A stretch of DNA of 64,000 nt from Cyanophora paradoxa (Eukaryota > Glaucocystophyceae > Cyanophorales > Cyanophoraceae), in contig QPMI01000597.1 in the NCBI GenBank assembly GCA_004431415.1, positions 1-64,000 on the forward strand, read 5' to 3'. A program made the position numbers and the translations under genes. Numbering within the stretch: the stretch's first letter is position 1; each line of letters opens with the position of its first letter. The notes beneath the pieces were generated by a model that ran no database searches, was not told where the DNA came from, and saw only the letters and a program-made list of their open reading frames with translations. Positions 33,801 to 45,498 of the stretch are shown piece after piece.

Positions 33801-36800
33801 ACGCCGCCGAGCTCAGCCCGGGCCCCCGGGAGGGGGCGGGGCCGGCGGGGGCGGAGGGGGACCGCGACGCCGACGCGACGCTGCTCTTCCTGGCGGGGCT
33901 GCTGGGGGCCGTGGCGCGGGCCCTCGGGGCGGTGCTCGTCGTCGAGGACGCGACCTTCCTCGACTCGGCGACCCTCAAGCTCCTCGCCCTCTTCGCCGCC
34001 GACCCCCGCGCCTCCATCCTCCTCACCGCCCGCCCCGCCCCGGACGCCTCCAACGCCGCCACCCCGCGCGCCCTCGAGCCCGCCCCCGCCCGGCCCACGA
34101 CGCCCGCCGCCTCGGGCTCTTCCCCCGGCCCTCGCCGAGCTGCGCGACTCGCCGCGGACGCTGCGCTGCGCGCTGGGGCCGCTGGAGGCGCTGGAGGCGC
34201 GGGGCTTCGTGGCGCACCTGACGGGGGCGGCCGTCGAGGGCGTCCCCGCCTGGCTCGCCTCCGAGCTCGCCGAGCGCTCCCGCGGCAACCCCTTCCTCCT
34301 CCAGGAGATGGCCCGCCACGCCCGCCCCCGCCCCCGCCCCCCCCCCTCTCACGCCGCACCCGCCCCCGCCGCGCAGGTGGCGCTCCTGAAGGCGCGGCGG
34401 GTGATCGCGGTGGGGGTGGCGGGGCGGCTGCTGGTGCTGGACGAGGCGGGGGCGGTGCTGCCGGAGGGCCAGCGGCGGGAGGCGCTCCCCGTGCCGGTCT
34501 CGCTCGAGCGCCTCGTCCTCTCCCGCCTCGACCGCCTGCCCCCCGACGCCGCCCTCCTCCTCAAGCTCGCCTCCGCCCTGGGCGCCCGCTTCGAGCTCGG
34601 CACCGCCCTCGCCGTCCTCGCCCCGGAGCTCGGCTCCCCCGCCATCGCCCGCTCCCTCGCCGCCCTCGAGGCCCACGGCCTGCTCCTGCGCGAGGGCGCC
34701 GGGACCCCCGCCGGCGCCCCCGCTGCCTCCGAGTTCCGCTTCGCCCAGGCCGCCGTCTGCGAGATCCTCTACTCCGTGCGCCCCCCCCGCCCGCCCCGCC
34801 CGCCGCGCCCCTCACCGCGCTTGCCGGCAGCTGCTCTCGGAGGGGGACCGGCGGCGGCTGCACTGGCGTGCGGCGCTGGACCTGGAGGCGCGGCCCGGGG
34901 CGCTCGGGCTGGGCCCCTCCTCGCTCGCCCACCACTGCGAGCGCGCGGGGGCGCCCCTCGCCGCCGTCGGTGCGCCCCGCGCGCACGCCTCGCCCCCCTC
35001 CTCACACCCCGCCGGCCCCGCAGCCTACCTGGACGCGGCGGCGGCGGAGGCGATGGCGGCGGGGGCCTACGGGGAGGCCTCGAGCTCGCCCAGCGCGCCA
35101 TCGCCCTCGCCGGCGCCCGGCCCCGCGACGACCCCGTACCCCAGCCCGGCCTCTCCCCGCTCAAGGGCTCCCCCGTGGGGCGGGCGGCGCTGGCGTCGGC
35201 GGCGGGGCGGGCGGGCGGTGGGAGCTGGCGGCGCGGGCGCTCTTCTCGCTGGGGAGCGTGGCGGAGGCGGAGGGGCGCTGGAGCACGCGCTGCGGCTGCT
35301 CGGGGTGCCCTCTGCCGCGAGGCCCCCGTCCTGACCGGCCTTGTCGCCTCCCTCGTCAAGGCCCGCCCGCCCGCCCCCCCCCCCCCCCCCCACCCTCCCC
35401 CCCCCCCACCCCCCCCCACCCACCCCCCTCCCCCTGCGGCGGGCAGCCTTTGACCGCTCCCTTGCCCCGCAGGCCCTTATGAAGGGCCCCGCCGCCACGC
35501 CCCCGGCCAAGCCGGCGGGCGGGGCAGCAAGGGCGGGGAGGCGGCGGAGGAGGCGGCGGCGGGCGGCGGTGCGCGTCGGGGGCCCTCTCGCTCTACACGC
35601 ACGTGCTGGCGCACCGCGGGGAGACCCTCGCCGGCATGTTCTACGCCCTCCGCAACGCCCTCGTCCGCCCCCGCCCCGCCCCGCCCCGCCCCGCCCCGCC
35701 GGCGGCGGCGGCGCTGAGGGGGCGGCAGCTGTCGGGGGAGGAGCCGGAGACGGCGGGCTACGTGGACGCGTGCGCGTTCATGTACACGACGCTGACGATC
35801 CTCGGGATGCACGCCAAGGCCGACGCCTTCCGCGCCCGCGCCCGCGAGCTCCTCCGCCTGCCCCGCCTCGCCCACGCCGCCGGCTACCTCCTCGTCCACG
35901 AGGCCCGCCCCTTCGCCCCGCCCCGCCCCGCCCCGCCCCGCCCCCGCGTGAGCCGCGCGCCGCGCAGGTGAGCATCGCGATCCTGCTGGGGCGGCTGCGG
36001 GAGGGGGAGGAGACGGGGGCGAGGGCGGCGCTGGAGCTGGAGGGGGCGGGGGACCTGCGGGCGGCGGCCGAGCTCCGCCTCAACGCCGGCTTCGCGGCCT
36101 CCATGCGCGGCCGCTTCGCCGCCTCCGACGACTTCTACCTCGCCCTCGTGCCCCCGCCCCCGCCCCCGCGCACCGCCCTCGCCCCTCACGCGCCGCCCGC
36201 CCCGCAGGCGCGGGACGCGCGGCGGACGTCGAACGCGCTGCGGCTGCACTGGGCGCTGACGGCGTGGGTGACGGCGTGCGCGATGCGGGGGTGGCCGGCG
36301 GGGCCCTGGGGGAGACCCCGGCGGCGCCGCCGCCCCCGCACACCCTCGCTCAGGCCGACGCCGCCCTCTCCGAGGCGCGCCAGCCCCCGCCCCGCCCCCC
36401 TCCCCCCCGCCTGACGCCCCGGCAGGCGGCGCGGGCCTTCGACGACGGGGCGTTCGTGACGGACCGGGTGCGGCGGCTGTGCGCGGCGGCGCACGTGCGG
36501 CTGCTGCAGGGCGCGCTGGCGGCCGCCGGGGAGGAGGCGCTGGAGGCGGTGGCGTGGGTGGGGCGGCACCGGGCGCGCCCGCTGGTCGGGCCCGTCTACG
36601 TCTTCCAGATGATCGGGCCCTCCCTCTTCCTCCTCGCCGACACCCTCGCCGCCCTCCTCGCCCGCCCCCCGCCCCGCCGCCCCCGCGCCCCGCCCCCCGC
36701 GGGCCCCTCGCCTCCGCCCTCCGCCGCGTCCTGCGCGTCCTCGACAAGGGCGGCGCGAGCTTCCCGATGATGCGCCCGCCCGCCGCCCTCGCCCGCGGGC

Positions 36801-37015
36801 GGTGGCACGCGCTGCGGGGCGCCCCGAAGAGGGCGGCGGAGTGCTGGCGGGAGGCGGCGGCGAGCGCGGGGGCGATGGAGGCGAAGTACTTCCAGGCGCG
36901 GGCCCTCCAGCTCCTCGCCTTCTGCCCGGCCGCCGCCCCCGCCGAGCGCGCCGAGGCAGCGCAGCACTTCCCCGCCCTCTTCCGCTCCATGGGGGCCCAC
37001 CCCCCGCCCATCTAG
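30853..37015 (+). CDS. ADCY10: Soluble adenylyl cyclase (ADCY10-like)
   Basis: Class III cyclase producing cAMP, with the large C-terminal region typical of bicarbonate-responsive soluble cyclases found in cilia and cytosol. C1 lobe: GVVILADIAGSV (metal Asp, about 31,005) and, across an intron, GGDAIRFLGDAVLLLL (second Asp, about 31,310). C2 lobe: LVGDVESRCDYTG (about 32,400) and, after the next intron, VLGDSVNMAARLM (about 32,515-32,550), with the Asn and Arg used in catalysis, ending in a Lys-Gly-Arg-Gly turn. Then MFGRAEARQRVRDFL and a P-loop EAGSGKT (about 33,080) open an AAA/NACHT-like ATPase. The rest, to the stop at 37,015, is Ala/Leu-rich helical hairpins (TPR-like). At the position where the human enzyme has Lys in 'LKFAGD' this protein reads IRF. 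Introns are short with C-rich starts; one near 35,372 carries a long poly-C run. Confidence 0.88.
35372..35435. repeat. Poly-C tract inside a cyclase intron
   Basis: A nearly pure C run broken only by a few A and T residues, within an intron of the adenylyl cyclase gene. It is C-rich on the coding strand, as are most introns here. Confidence 0.9.
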
Positions 37016-38669
37016 CACTCCACGCCGCACGCGCCCGCCTCTGCCTCCGCCCTCCACGTCAGCTTATGAATTAGCTAGCGCTTGAGCTTCCTCCTGGTGC
37101 CATCGCAGATCTAGATCTCCTCATTGCGAAGATCGACATTTTTATGCTTGAATTCAGGTTTAGTTAGCGCGCTAGAATCTTAGGACAGATCGTTTGTCAT
37201 TCGTAAACTGCAATTTGCCGCAGTTCCATGCATGCGTATATACGTATGTTATGCATGATGTGCATTTGAAATTTTATGCCTAGACTCTGAGAAACTTTTG
37301 AAAAATCGGAAATTCATGCAGTTCGCGCCGCGCCGCGGCGCGCGGCGCGCCGGCGCGCTGCCGCAGCCTGAGGCACGGCGCAGTGCCACTGGGTCACTCA
37401 TTGACTGATTATGATCAAGATCATGATCATGAGCCTGCCAGGCTGCAACATATATCAGTCCGATGAGCTCGAGATCCCCGACTCGGCGATATCGATCCCC
37501 GCCGCCTGCATGTGCAAGCCGCATGCATATGCGCACTGTACGGTATATACACCGCAGCCTGGCAGGCGCGCGCGCGCAAATGCATGCGCGGCGCACGTGC
37601 AGGTGCACGTGGCGTTTCCTCGTGTCACAGACTCATGCTCACAGTGTAGAACGGCACCGTTCAACGGTCAATGTTGCGCATGCATGCCCGGCCATGGCCA
37701 TGATGCCGCGCATGCGTGATGATGCCGCATTTCAAAAGTTTGATCATGCCATGATCATCGGATGCGTCGCGTCGCGTCGATCGCGACGACAGCGACTCGG
37801 CGAGCGGGTCGGAGACTCGGAGCGGTCAGCTTGCGAGGATTTTGGGAACTTCGAATTAATTCGAATTCGGAATGCGATTGCACCATGAACACTGTACCCC
37901 GGTTCCCGATCGCCTCAATGAGCTTTTCTCGCATTTGGCTTGGGAGTCGTTGCAATTGCAATTGGGACCTTCACTGATGAGTCAAGGCTTTGAGGGCAAT
38001 ATGCAAGCCTGCAGGCAAGCAACTTGCAATAGCAACGGCCAAGCTCGACATCTATAGCTATCGCCGAGTCCATCGCATGGCATGCATGTGGCATGTGCTT
38101 ATGCCGCAGTGCTATATGCAGCCGAGCGGTCCGACGCGTACGTACGGTCGCGGCGGCTTCGAGCGCTCCTGCGGATGCCCATCCAGTGGCATCCACCGTG
38201 ATCCACGCGCATCTGAGTCGATGTGACACATCGGCGGCGATTCGGCGCGTGCAGTGACTCTCAGGCGAGTCTCAGCACGTGAGTGCCACTGACCCTTTCT
38301 CGCCTCCATGCGCCTGGATGGCCAGCCGCTGACTCAGTGAGCACTCGCGGTTTTTCATGATCACCGAGCAGGTCGACGTCCGACTGTCCAAGCTCGATCG
38401 CGAGAAACTAGCAACTCTTGAACTCCAAGTCTCCAACTTGAATTGCCTCCACGATCTGCGAGACCGACGTCGACCGTCCGACGGTCGGACGTTGCCCGCT
38501 CGCGGTCGTCGCCAAGCTTCAGCTCAGCGGCCGCGCGCCGCCGCGCGCTGCTCTCCAGCAGCAGGCTGCCAGCTGGCCGCATCGTCGACGTCTCCGCTCC
38601 ATACCCGGTGACCGTGACCTAGCTAGCGCTAGCCTAGGGTCGTGGGCCGTCGCGGCCGGCGCACTCGTC
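37016..38669. other. AT-rich spacer with many short palindromes
   Basis: No recognised gene. Dense in gatcatgatcat-type and tgcatgca-type palindromes (for example about 37,410-37,435, 37,500-37,530 and 37,740-37,760). Several short frames on both strands show no conserved content. The 5' leader of the next gene probably lies at the right end. Confidence 0.55.
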
Positions 38670-39903
38670 ATGTCAGCTGCATGCACAGCGGCGCGACCTT
38701 CTCCACGGATGAGGATCATCCAGCGCATTCGCGCCTCGCTAAGCATGGACGCCGCGTACGCGTCCTCCTCCGATCACGCGTCGAGGCGCCTCTCAACATC
38801 CGCCGGCGTCGGCGTCGTCGCCCAAGTGAACAGAGCCTCCGAGCGCGACGCGCCAACCGCGCCGACGTTGAACGATCTCGTGTCACCGGCATCCCCGGGC
38901 ACTGAACGGGCGCCGTCTTCGCCGTCACCCCCGACGCCGCCCAAGACGCCCCGCCTCCCCCGGGCGGCCGCGGCGGCCCCTCCCGCGCACGTCTCCACGG
39001 GCGTCGCCTCGACGTCGTCGCACAGCGCCGCTGCGTCGGAGGCCTCCTCGTCGCTGTACCTCGGCGCTTCCTGCGAGATGATTCTCAACGAGGTGCCGTT
39101 GCCCCATTCCCGAGGTTGCGCGCTTCGCATCGCCTAATCGCGAGTGCCCCTGCAGTTCTTCAGCGCTCTGTCCCCCGACGGCGCGGCAATCCAGTTCAGC
39201 ACGTACCAGCGTCTCCACACGTGCCTGTTTCGCGCGGTTCGCCCCCTCCCGGCCGGCCAGCGGCGATGCGGCGCCGTCGCCGACGCCCTCCGCGCAGCTG
39301 CGATGCCAGTTCGACGAGAAGGTCGCGCTGGCGGTGGCGGAGGGCGACTGGGCCGCCGACTCGCAGGGGCGCGGCTCAATGGGCCGCGATCAGCTCTACG
39401 CCTCGCTCGCCTCGCTGGCCGCCAAGTGCGTCCTGCCGGCGAGCGGCGATGAGGCGACGGCCGAATTGCTTGCCACCCTCTACTCGCTCCTCTGCGACGA
39501 CCACGAGCGGAGCTCGGGGCGCCCCGCCCTCCGCCACTGGCGCAACGTGCCCCTCGGCGGCGCCCTCCAGGCCATCGCCCGCATCCGGCGCAGTGCCGCA
39601 CCGGCCCCGGCCCCGGCCCCGCTCCCCGCGGCGGCGCTCTCGCCCTTGGCGCCGCGGCCGCTCCGCGCGGGGCCGGTGGCGGCGGCCTCGGAGCGTGCCT
39701 CGGAGGGCGAGGAGAAGGAGGAGGAGTCGGGCGGCTCGAGGCGGCGCGGGCGGCGCAGCTGGTCGTCGGACTCGTCCCTCGCCCTCCGCCGCTTCGCCGC
39801 CGCCAACGCCTACGCCCGCCGCCGCCACTCCGCCGGCTCCCTCCCCGACGCCCCCTCCGACACCCGCCAGACCCGCGGCCTCTGCCCCGCCCTCGGCGCG
39901 TAG
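38670..39903 (+). CDS. Conserved protist protein of unknown function
   Basis: The first exon, from about 38,670, holds RIIQRIRASLSMDAAYASSS and a Ser/Thr/Pro-rich linker. It ends MILNE at a gtgccg donor and joins at about 39,155 to FFSALSPDGAAIQFSTYQRL, HTCLFRA, and then, after a second intron ending at about 39,299, to LRCQFDEKVALAVAEGDWAA, a DSQGRGSMGRDQLYASL block and LAAKCV...LLATLYSLL. The pattern 'tyr-x-x-leu-his...phe-asp-glu...ala-glu-x-asp-trp...asp-ser-x-gly' is one I associate with a helical EF-hand-like module in many flagellate and ciliate proteins; no function is claimed. The tail is basic and Ser-rich. The start codon is uncertain (38,709 is also possible). Confidence 0.6.
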
Positions 39904-40460
39904 GCCGTAACTATTTAATGTAGTTTCGTGTAGTACTTGATACGTTGTATAGTACCATCAGCAGATTGTTTGTGTGTAGTTTATACTCGTAAGCAGAGTT
40001 GTCAAGCACGATTTCATGAAGTCCTTCCTCCGCAGCTCAGACTGCGTCATGTAGCGATTTTCAGTGTTATCGTTTTATCATTCCGCGATCGTGATCATGA
40101 TCGATTGTCATGATCCTGTTTCAAGATGCAGACTCTGAGATTAATATTGACCCCAACGTTGAATAGTGCATTCAGTGATTCCCTGTGACCGATCTTTGTG
40201 AATTCCGTGCTCGAATCATGCTCGAATCAAATAAGCCTTTTCATATTGAATCAGATCGAGAACCGGGCTCCGTGATGCCCTCGGGTGGCGCTGTTTGGAG
40301 GCAAGGTATAAGGGGACAGGGGTAGCAGCATTGGCCCGGAGTCAGGTGGAGCGCCGAACTTCCCCGAAGTCAGGCATGGGGAGCAGTAATAGTGGTGTAA
40401 GATCAAGAAATGTGATATGTGATACATTGAACAAACTGATCATGTATAGCTATATGGCGC
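39904..40460. other. AT-richer spacer
   Basis: No recognised gene. Contains tgatcatgatcgat near 40,095 and a stretch at 40,290-40,400 resembling diverged sequence leading into the tandem array. Confidence 0.5.
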
Positions 40461-41376
40461 GGCGGGTCCCGCGGCCACCCGATCGCAAAGCCCTGCGGCT
40501 GGCTGCGGGGTGACCGAGCGCGACCGAGCTACCTGGGGGCAGTTCGATCAGAGCTCGTCGACACTAGACGGAGGGCGTGCCGCCGGCTCACGGCTCACTT
40601 GGAACAGCGAGAAACTGGCGCGGCGGGCCCCGCCGCCCGAAGCCCTGCGGCCGGCAAGCGCGCGCCCCCGAGCAACCTGCGCGCAGTTCGATCAGAGCTT
40701 GTCGGCAATAGACGGAGGGCGTGCCGCCGGCTCACGGCTCACCTGGAACAGCGAGCGAGATCTGGCGCCGCGGGTCTCGCCGCCCGAAGCCCTGCGGCCA
40801 GCGAGCGCGCGCGACCGAGCGACCTGCGCGCAGTTCGATCAGAGCTCGTTGGCAATAGACGGAGGGCGTGCCGCCGGCTCACGGCTCACCTGGAACAGCG
40901 AGCGAGATCTGGCGCAGCGGGTCCCGCCGCCCGAAGCCCTGCGGCCGGCGAGCGAGCGACCTGCGCGCAGTTCGATCAGAGCTCGTCAGCACTAGACGGA
41001 GGGCGTGCCGCCGGCTCACGGCTCACCTGGAACAGCGAGAAACTGGCGCAGCGGGTCCCGCCGCCCGAAGCCCTGCGGCCGGCGAGCGAGCGCGACCGAG
41101 CGACCTGCGGGCAGTTCGATCAGAGCTCGTCAGCAATAGACGGAAGGCGTGCCGCCGGCTCCCGGCTCACCTGGAACAGCGAGCGAGAAACTGGCACCGG
41201 GGTCCCGCCGCCCGAAGCCCTGCGGCCGGCGAGCGAGCGCGACCGAGCGATCTGCGCGCAGTTCGATCAGAGCTCGTCGGCACTAGACGGAAGGCGTGCC
41301 GCCGGCTCACGGCTCACCTGGAACAGCGAGCGAGATCTGGCGCCGCGGGTCTCGCCGCCCGAAGCCCTGCGGCCGA
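40461..41376. repeat. Tandem array with ~146-bp unit, six full copies
   Basis: The landmark agttcgatca occurs at 40,541, 40,685, 40,832, 40,969, 41,113 and 41,260, so spacings are 144, 147, 137, 144 and 147 bp. A partial unit precedes the first copy and the last copy decays after gccctgcggccg. Each unit carries cgtgccgccggctc and ccgcccgaagccctgcgg. Three forward frames stay open through parts of the array, with repeats such as DGGRAAGSRLTWNSE. These look like a by-product of the GC-rich unit rather than a gene, since unit lengths differ and shift the frame. Confidence 0.95.
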
Positions 41377-43232
41377 AAAGCGAAAGCGCTAGCGTGCGAA
41401 GAGCGAGCCGAAGCGTTCAGAAGCTTCAGTTCTCTGCATCTGCTGCAGCCGCCGAGCTGTTTCGACCGTTTGCAATCAACGGGGGTATACGTACGCTTAG
41501 CCCTTTTCGGCCTTTTTTTGGCCGCGCAAACGGGCGAGGGCGATCTCAGCTGCTGCCGCTCGTTAAGGGCCGCCGCTCGAGAATTCACTTCGTATAGTGC
41601 TCATAGTCATTTCCGGCGCCCAGGCAGCGCTCCGCGACCGCCCGGAAGCGAGTGTATGTCGATATGCAATCCCGAGGTCGCTTAGGACGCATCTTTCAGC
41701 GGCGCTGGTCGGGGCTATGAGGTCCTTAGACTTGGGGCTATCCGGAAACTGGCGCCGTTACTCGGGCGTTGATGTCTCCGTCTCAGGAAGTTGGGTTCCG
41801 TTAGAAAAAAAACCGAGAACCCAGCGAAAACTAGAAAAAGTCATCGGATCCGAGACTATTATATTGTATTGACCCGGCCGCGGGTGACCCCATCATGGCG
41901 TGGGGCTGGCCGCCGGGCCATAAATATAAAGCGCCCTAAGAATTGCAGCAGCCGAGTCGCGAGCTGCAGCTGGCCATGGAGGCGCCCTAGACCTGAATTT
42001 TTCGAACTTCCAATTGCAATATGTTCGGAATTCGAAAATTCGAAGCCGCTCAGCGGCTGCTGAGCCTCACTGAGTCAGGCTTGTCGTGATCACTCTGGTC
42101 GATTTGGCTGGATAAAATAATGGGAAGCGATTGGCGAGAAACTGAAGCGTTTAATACTAGCTAGTATGCATCTTGATGCTAGAATAAGGCTCATTTTCGT
42201 GCGGATCCGGTACGAAATTTTCCTACTAGGCTAGATGTATGGCCATACAAAGGCGACGAGGAAAAGGCCAGTTTCGCGGCGAGCTAGCCGAGCTAGCAGC
42301 GCGCCCGGCCGGCGTCTTATTGCTCCAGCGTTCGAGTCCCGGGAAGGGCAGTTGGGGGGAGCGGGGGGGCCTGGGCGGGCCTTGAGCTGCTGCCGGGAAG
42401 GGCAGTTGGGGGGAGCGGGGGGGCCTGGGCGGGCCTTGAGCTGCCTTGCGCTGTCGAGGGCTGAAGAGGGGGCCGGGGCGCAGCGACCCCCGAGGCCAAC
42501 TTCTGCACGGCGAGACATTGGCGCGAAACCAAAAATTTCCCTGCTCTAGATTGCTCTAAACTGCACTTCTGACGTGCTCAGTTTCGCGCCAATCGTTCGC
42601 TGTGCTCCGCTAGAATTTCGGCTGGACATGTATGGCGAGTATGCGGCCGCGGCCGCGGCCGCGCGCGCGCGGGGCGCCGCGCCCGGCCGCGGCGGCTCAG
42701 CGGCTAGCCAAGTCAGATATCGATGATGGAGGGCATGCGCAATTGCGGAGTCAAACGTTTCTTCTAGATATCACAGCGGTACGCTCCCATCAGGCATAGT
42801 AAAGAACTCCAGGGCAACTTGCAAAAGGAGCCGAGTCTAGGAGCCAGACAACGCCCGCGTCGCGATCGGTCCGTCTGTCGCGGCTTGGAGAATTTCGAAG
42901 TTGGGAGTCCTGGCATGGGTACTCAGATTCAGCCGGGCGGCTACTGGGCCATCTAGGCGATAGTCGAGCCTCGGAGCGTGAGCCCGTTGCCCGGCAGCCC
43001 GAGCCCCGCGTCGCCAGCGAGATGTCGGGGCGTAGGAGCGAGAGCCGATTGCTCGAGAGCCCGGCGGGCGTTCGGCGGATCGTGGCCAAGTGCGTTCTCA
43101 ACGGGGTGATGCCTTCGCTGAGATACGCACGATCTAGAGTATACCTACTCGCCTCCAGCGGTTCAGCATGCTGTGGGATGCGCCCCTAGCGGATTAGCAT
43201 GCTGTTGGACCAGACCCGGCGCTCCTGATGGG
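41377..43232. other. Spacer without a recognised gene
   Basis: Mixed composition with AT-rich parts (41,780-41,880, 42,100-42,240). It includes the 54-bp duplication at 42,341-42,444 and a ggccgc-rich palindromic run at about 42,645-42,680. A forward frame at about 43,020-43,140 (MSGRRSESRLLESP) may be coding but is unsupported. Confidence 0.45.
42341..42444. repeat. 54-bp direct tandem duplication
   Basis: The unit starting gggaagggcagttggggg is present at 42,341 and again at 42,395, with about 50 bp identical, ending in ccttgagctgc. It is G-rich on the plus strand. Confidence 0.95.
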
Positions 43233-45328
43233 ATGCGCCACAGTTACAGGTGTTCAAGCTACCTGAACCTCTCGTTCACGGTCCCCGTTGTGGTGGTGCG
43301 CGTTCACCCGAACAAGAAGACGTACATCGCCATCGACTTGGACATGGACGAGAACCCGACCTGTCGCGCAGGCATCTGTGGTCGTGCTTGCGCGGACCTG
43401 GGAGACCGCGTGCGATCAGCGCCTTCAGCTATGGCTCCTCATCCTGGTCGCCGAGCAAGCGGCGACCCTGCCGCTCAGGTGCCCCCTCGCCCCGTGCCCC
43501 CACCCACCTCCCCCCCGCCCCCGCGCCCCCGCCCTCCCCCCGGCCCCGCCGCCGAGGCTACCCCGAAGCGCGCCCTGAGCCGCTGAGCCGCCCGTTTAGG
43601 TGGTGGATTCATAGGAGCCTTCCTGCGGTCCGCTAGCGCTCCCCTCCCCGCCTGCTGGACCCACCCGACCCACCTGGCCGGATTTCGCTCAGGTTCACGG
43701 CGAATTCTCGATGCTATTCGCAATCAACCGCCTCCGGCACATCCAGATGTCCGTTCCCTTTAGGGCCTCAAGAATCCTCCGCTTCACACTGATGGCCTGG
43801 TGGGGCTCATCCCCCGCCCCGGGCGGCCGGCCGCGAGAGCGCCGGCTCACGGGGCGGTAGGGGCATTGTGGGCTGCGCCCTAGTGTTCGAGAGCAAGACG
43901 TGCCGGGAGACGAGCCCGCACCTTTACACCCTCTGCTGTGCGCTGACGCGCCCCGCCTCGCCGCGCGATCGCGCGTTGAGGGCGGGGGCGCCGCTGCAGT
44001 CGCGCTCTGCCTCATCTTCCTGGTGGTGGTGTCGCTGCTGCTGCTCTACTCGTGCTGCTACGTCTCATGCCTGTGCACGGCGCGGGCCCTCACCCGCTGG
44101 CATCGCCGCGTCAACCTCACCTCCCTCGAGCTCGCCGCCCGCCCCGGCCTCGGCCCCCTCGCCACCCCCACCGGCACCCCCCAGTCCGACATCGACAGCC
44201 TGCCCACCGTGCGCCGCCCCGCCGCGCCGGCCGCCTCCGCGGGGCGGGGCGGCTGAGGGTGGGCAGCTGCTGTACCGGGCGGAGGGCGGACTGGAGGGGG
44301 GCCTGCTGGGCGGGCCCTGGAAGGTGGACACGCAGTGCGCCATCTGCCTCTGCGAGTGCGCCCGACGGCCCCGACGCCGCCCCCCACCCCCCGCCCCCCG
44401 CCCTCCCCTCAGCGCCCGGCCCCAGGTACGAGGCCGGCGAGGAGCTCCGAGTCCTCCCCTGCCGCCACTCCTTCCGCGCGCCCCGCCACGCCGCCCCGCA
44501 CCGCCCCGCCCCGCTGACGCCCCGCAGACGACGCCTGCATCGTCCCCTGGCTGCAGCGCTCGACCTGCTGCCCGCTCTGCAAGAAGAGCCTCGTGCCCGG
44601 CGCCCCCGAGGAGGAGCCCCCCCGGCCCGTCGTCATGCGCACCTCAGCCGGCGCTGCGGCGGAGGGCCGCGCCGGCCCGCCTGCGCCGGTGGAGGGCGAG
44701 AGACCGGCGGGGCGCGCCGAAGACGCCGCGGTGGAAGCGGCAGTGGGGGAGGTCGCGGCGGCGGCGGCGGCGGCGGCCGAGGGCCTCTGGGGGACACGCC
44801 GCCCCCGGCCCCGAGGGCGGCCGCGGGCCGTGGGCGAGGCGCTCGCCGCACGCAGCGCGGGCCTTTGCCTCGGAGGGCGCCGGGGCGCAGGAGGAGGGCG
44901 AGGAGGCTCCGGCGGCGCGCGGCGGCGCGGAGGAGGAGGGCGAGCGCGTGGAGCCGCTGGCGGAGCGGGCGGCGGCCCCGGCCCCGGCGCGGCTGGAGGG
45001 ACGAGCGCCGAGGAGCCGGCGAGGGCAGCCGCGATCGTGCTGGAGGCCGACAGGGCGGGGAGGATTCCACCGGCAGCCGAGGGCGCGCGCCGGGGGCGAC
45101 CCGCCGGGGGCCGCCGAGGCCGAGCGGCCCCTGCCGCAGTCGCCCCACGTTCCGGAGGCCGCGGAGCCGGGGCGTGGGGCCGAGCCGGCCGCGGAGCGCG
45201 GCACGAGCCCGCGCCAGGGCCCGGCCCGCGCCATCGACTTCGACGCGGTCCCCACGACCCCGGAGGCTGCCGAGCATGCCCCCCCAGCGCGCCCTGCTGG
45301 CGCTTCCGAAAGTTCTGATCTAGCCTGA
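43233..45328 (+). CDS. Membrane-anchored RING-H2 E3 ubiquitin ligase
   Basis: Probable ubiquitin ligase of the transmembrane RING-H2 (ATL/RNF13-like) type in endomembranes or plasma membrane. A possible lumenal N-terminal stretch (LNLSFTVPVVVV, VHPNKKTYIAIDLDMDENP) lies at about 43,260-43,370. A single hydrophobic helix (ALCLIFLVVVSLLLLY) follows at about 44,005-44,055, then a Cys-rich juxtamembrane turn and a basic stretch. The RING-H2 is built from three exons: DTQCAICLCE (about 44,340), EELRVLPCRHSF (about 44,440) and DACIVPWLQRSTCCPLCKK (about 44,530-44,585), with all metal ligands visible. The C-terminal half is Ala/Glu/Pro low complexity ending IDFDAVPTTPEA and a Ser-rich tail. The first exons between 43,370 and 43,990 are not resolved, so the start is tentative. 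Confidence 0.75.
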
Positions 45329-45498
45329 GTCCATCGTAGCATATTACCGTAGTTTATGCTTGCGTTTGAAGTGTTCTCCTCCAAGATGCCGTGGTGGCCT
45401 TCACAGTCGCATACCCCCCCTTGACCAGCCGGGCCGGGCCGGCAGCTGCAGAAACGGAAGCCGCCGCGACGACGTCCCCGGGGCCAGCCGCCGCGAAG

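Noticed and set aside
40510-41597. Long open frames through the tandem array as a gene
   Set aside because: Unit lengths vary and shift the frame, the same words appear in several frames, and no unique conserved sequence flanks them.
44593-45318. Frame 44,593-45,318 as the true end of the RING-H2 protein
   Set aside because: It turns into Gly/Arg low complexity. The frame ending at 45,328 has balanced acidic sequence (IDFDAVPTTPEA), so an intron between the two is preferred.
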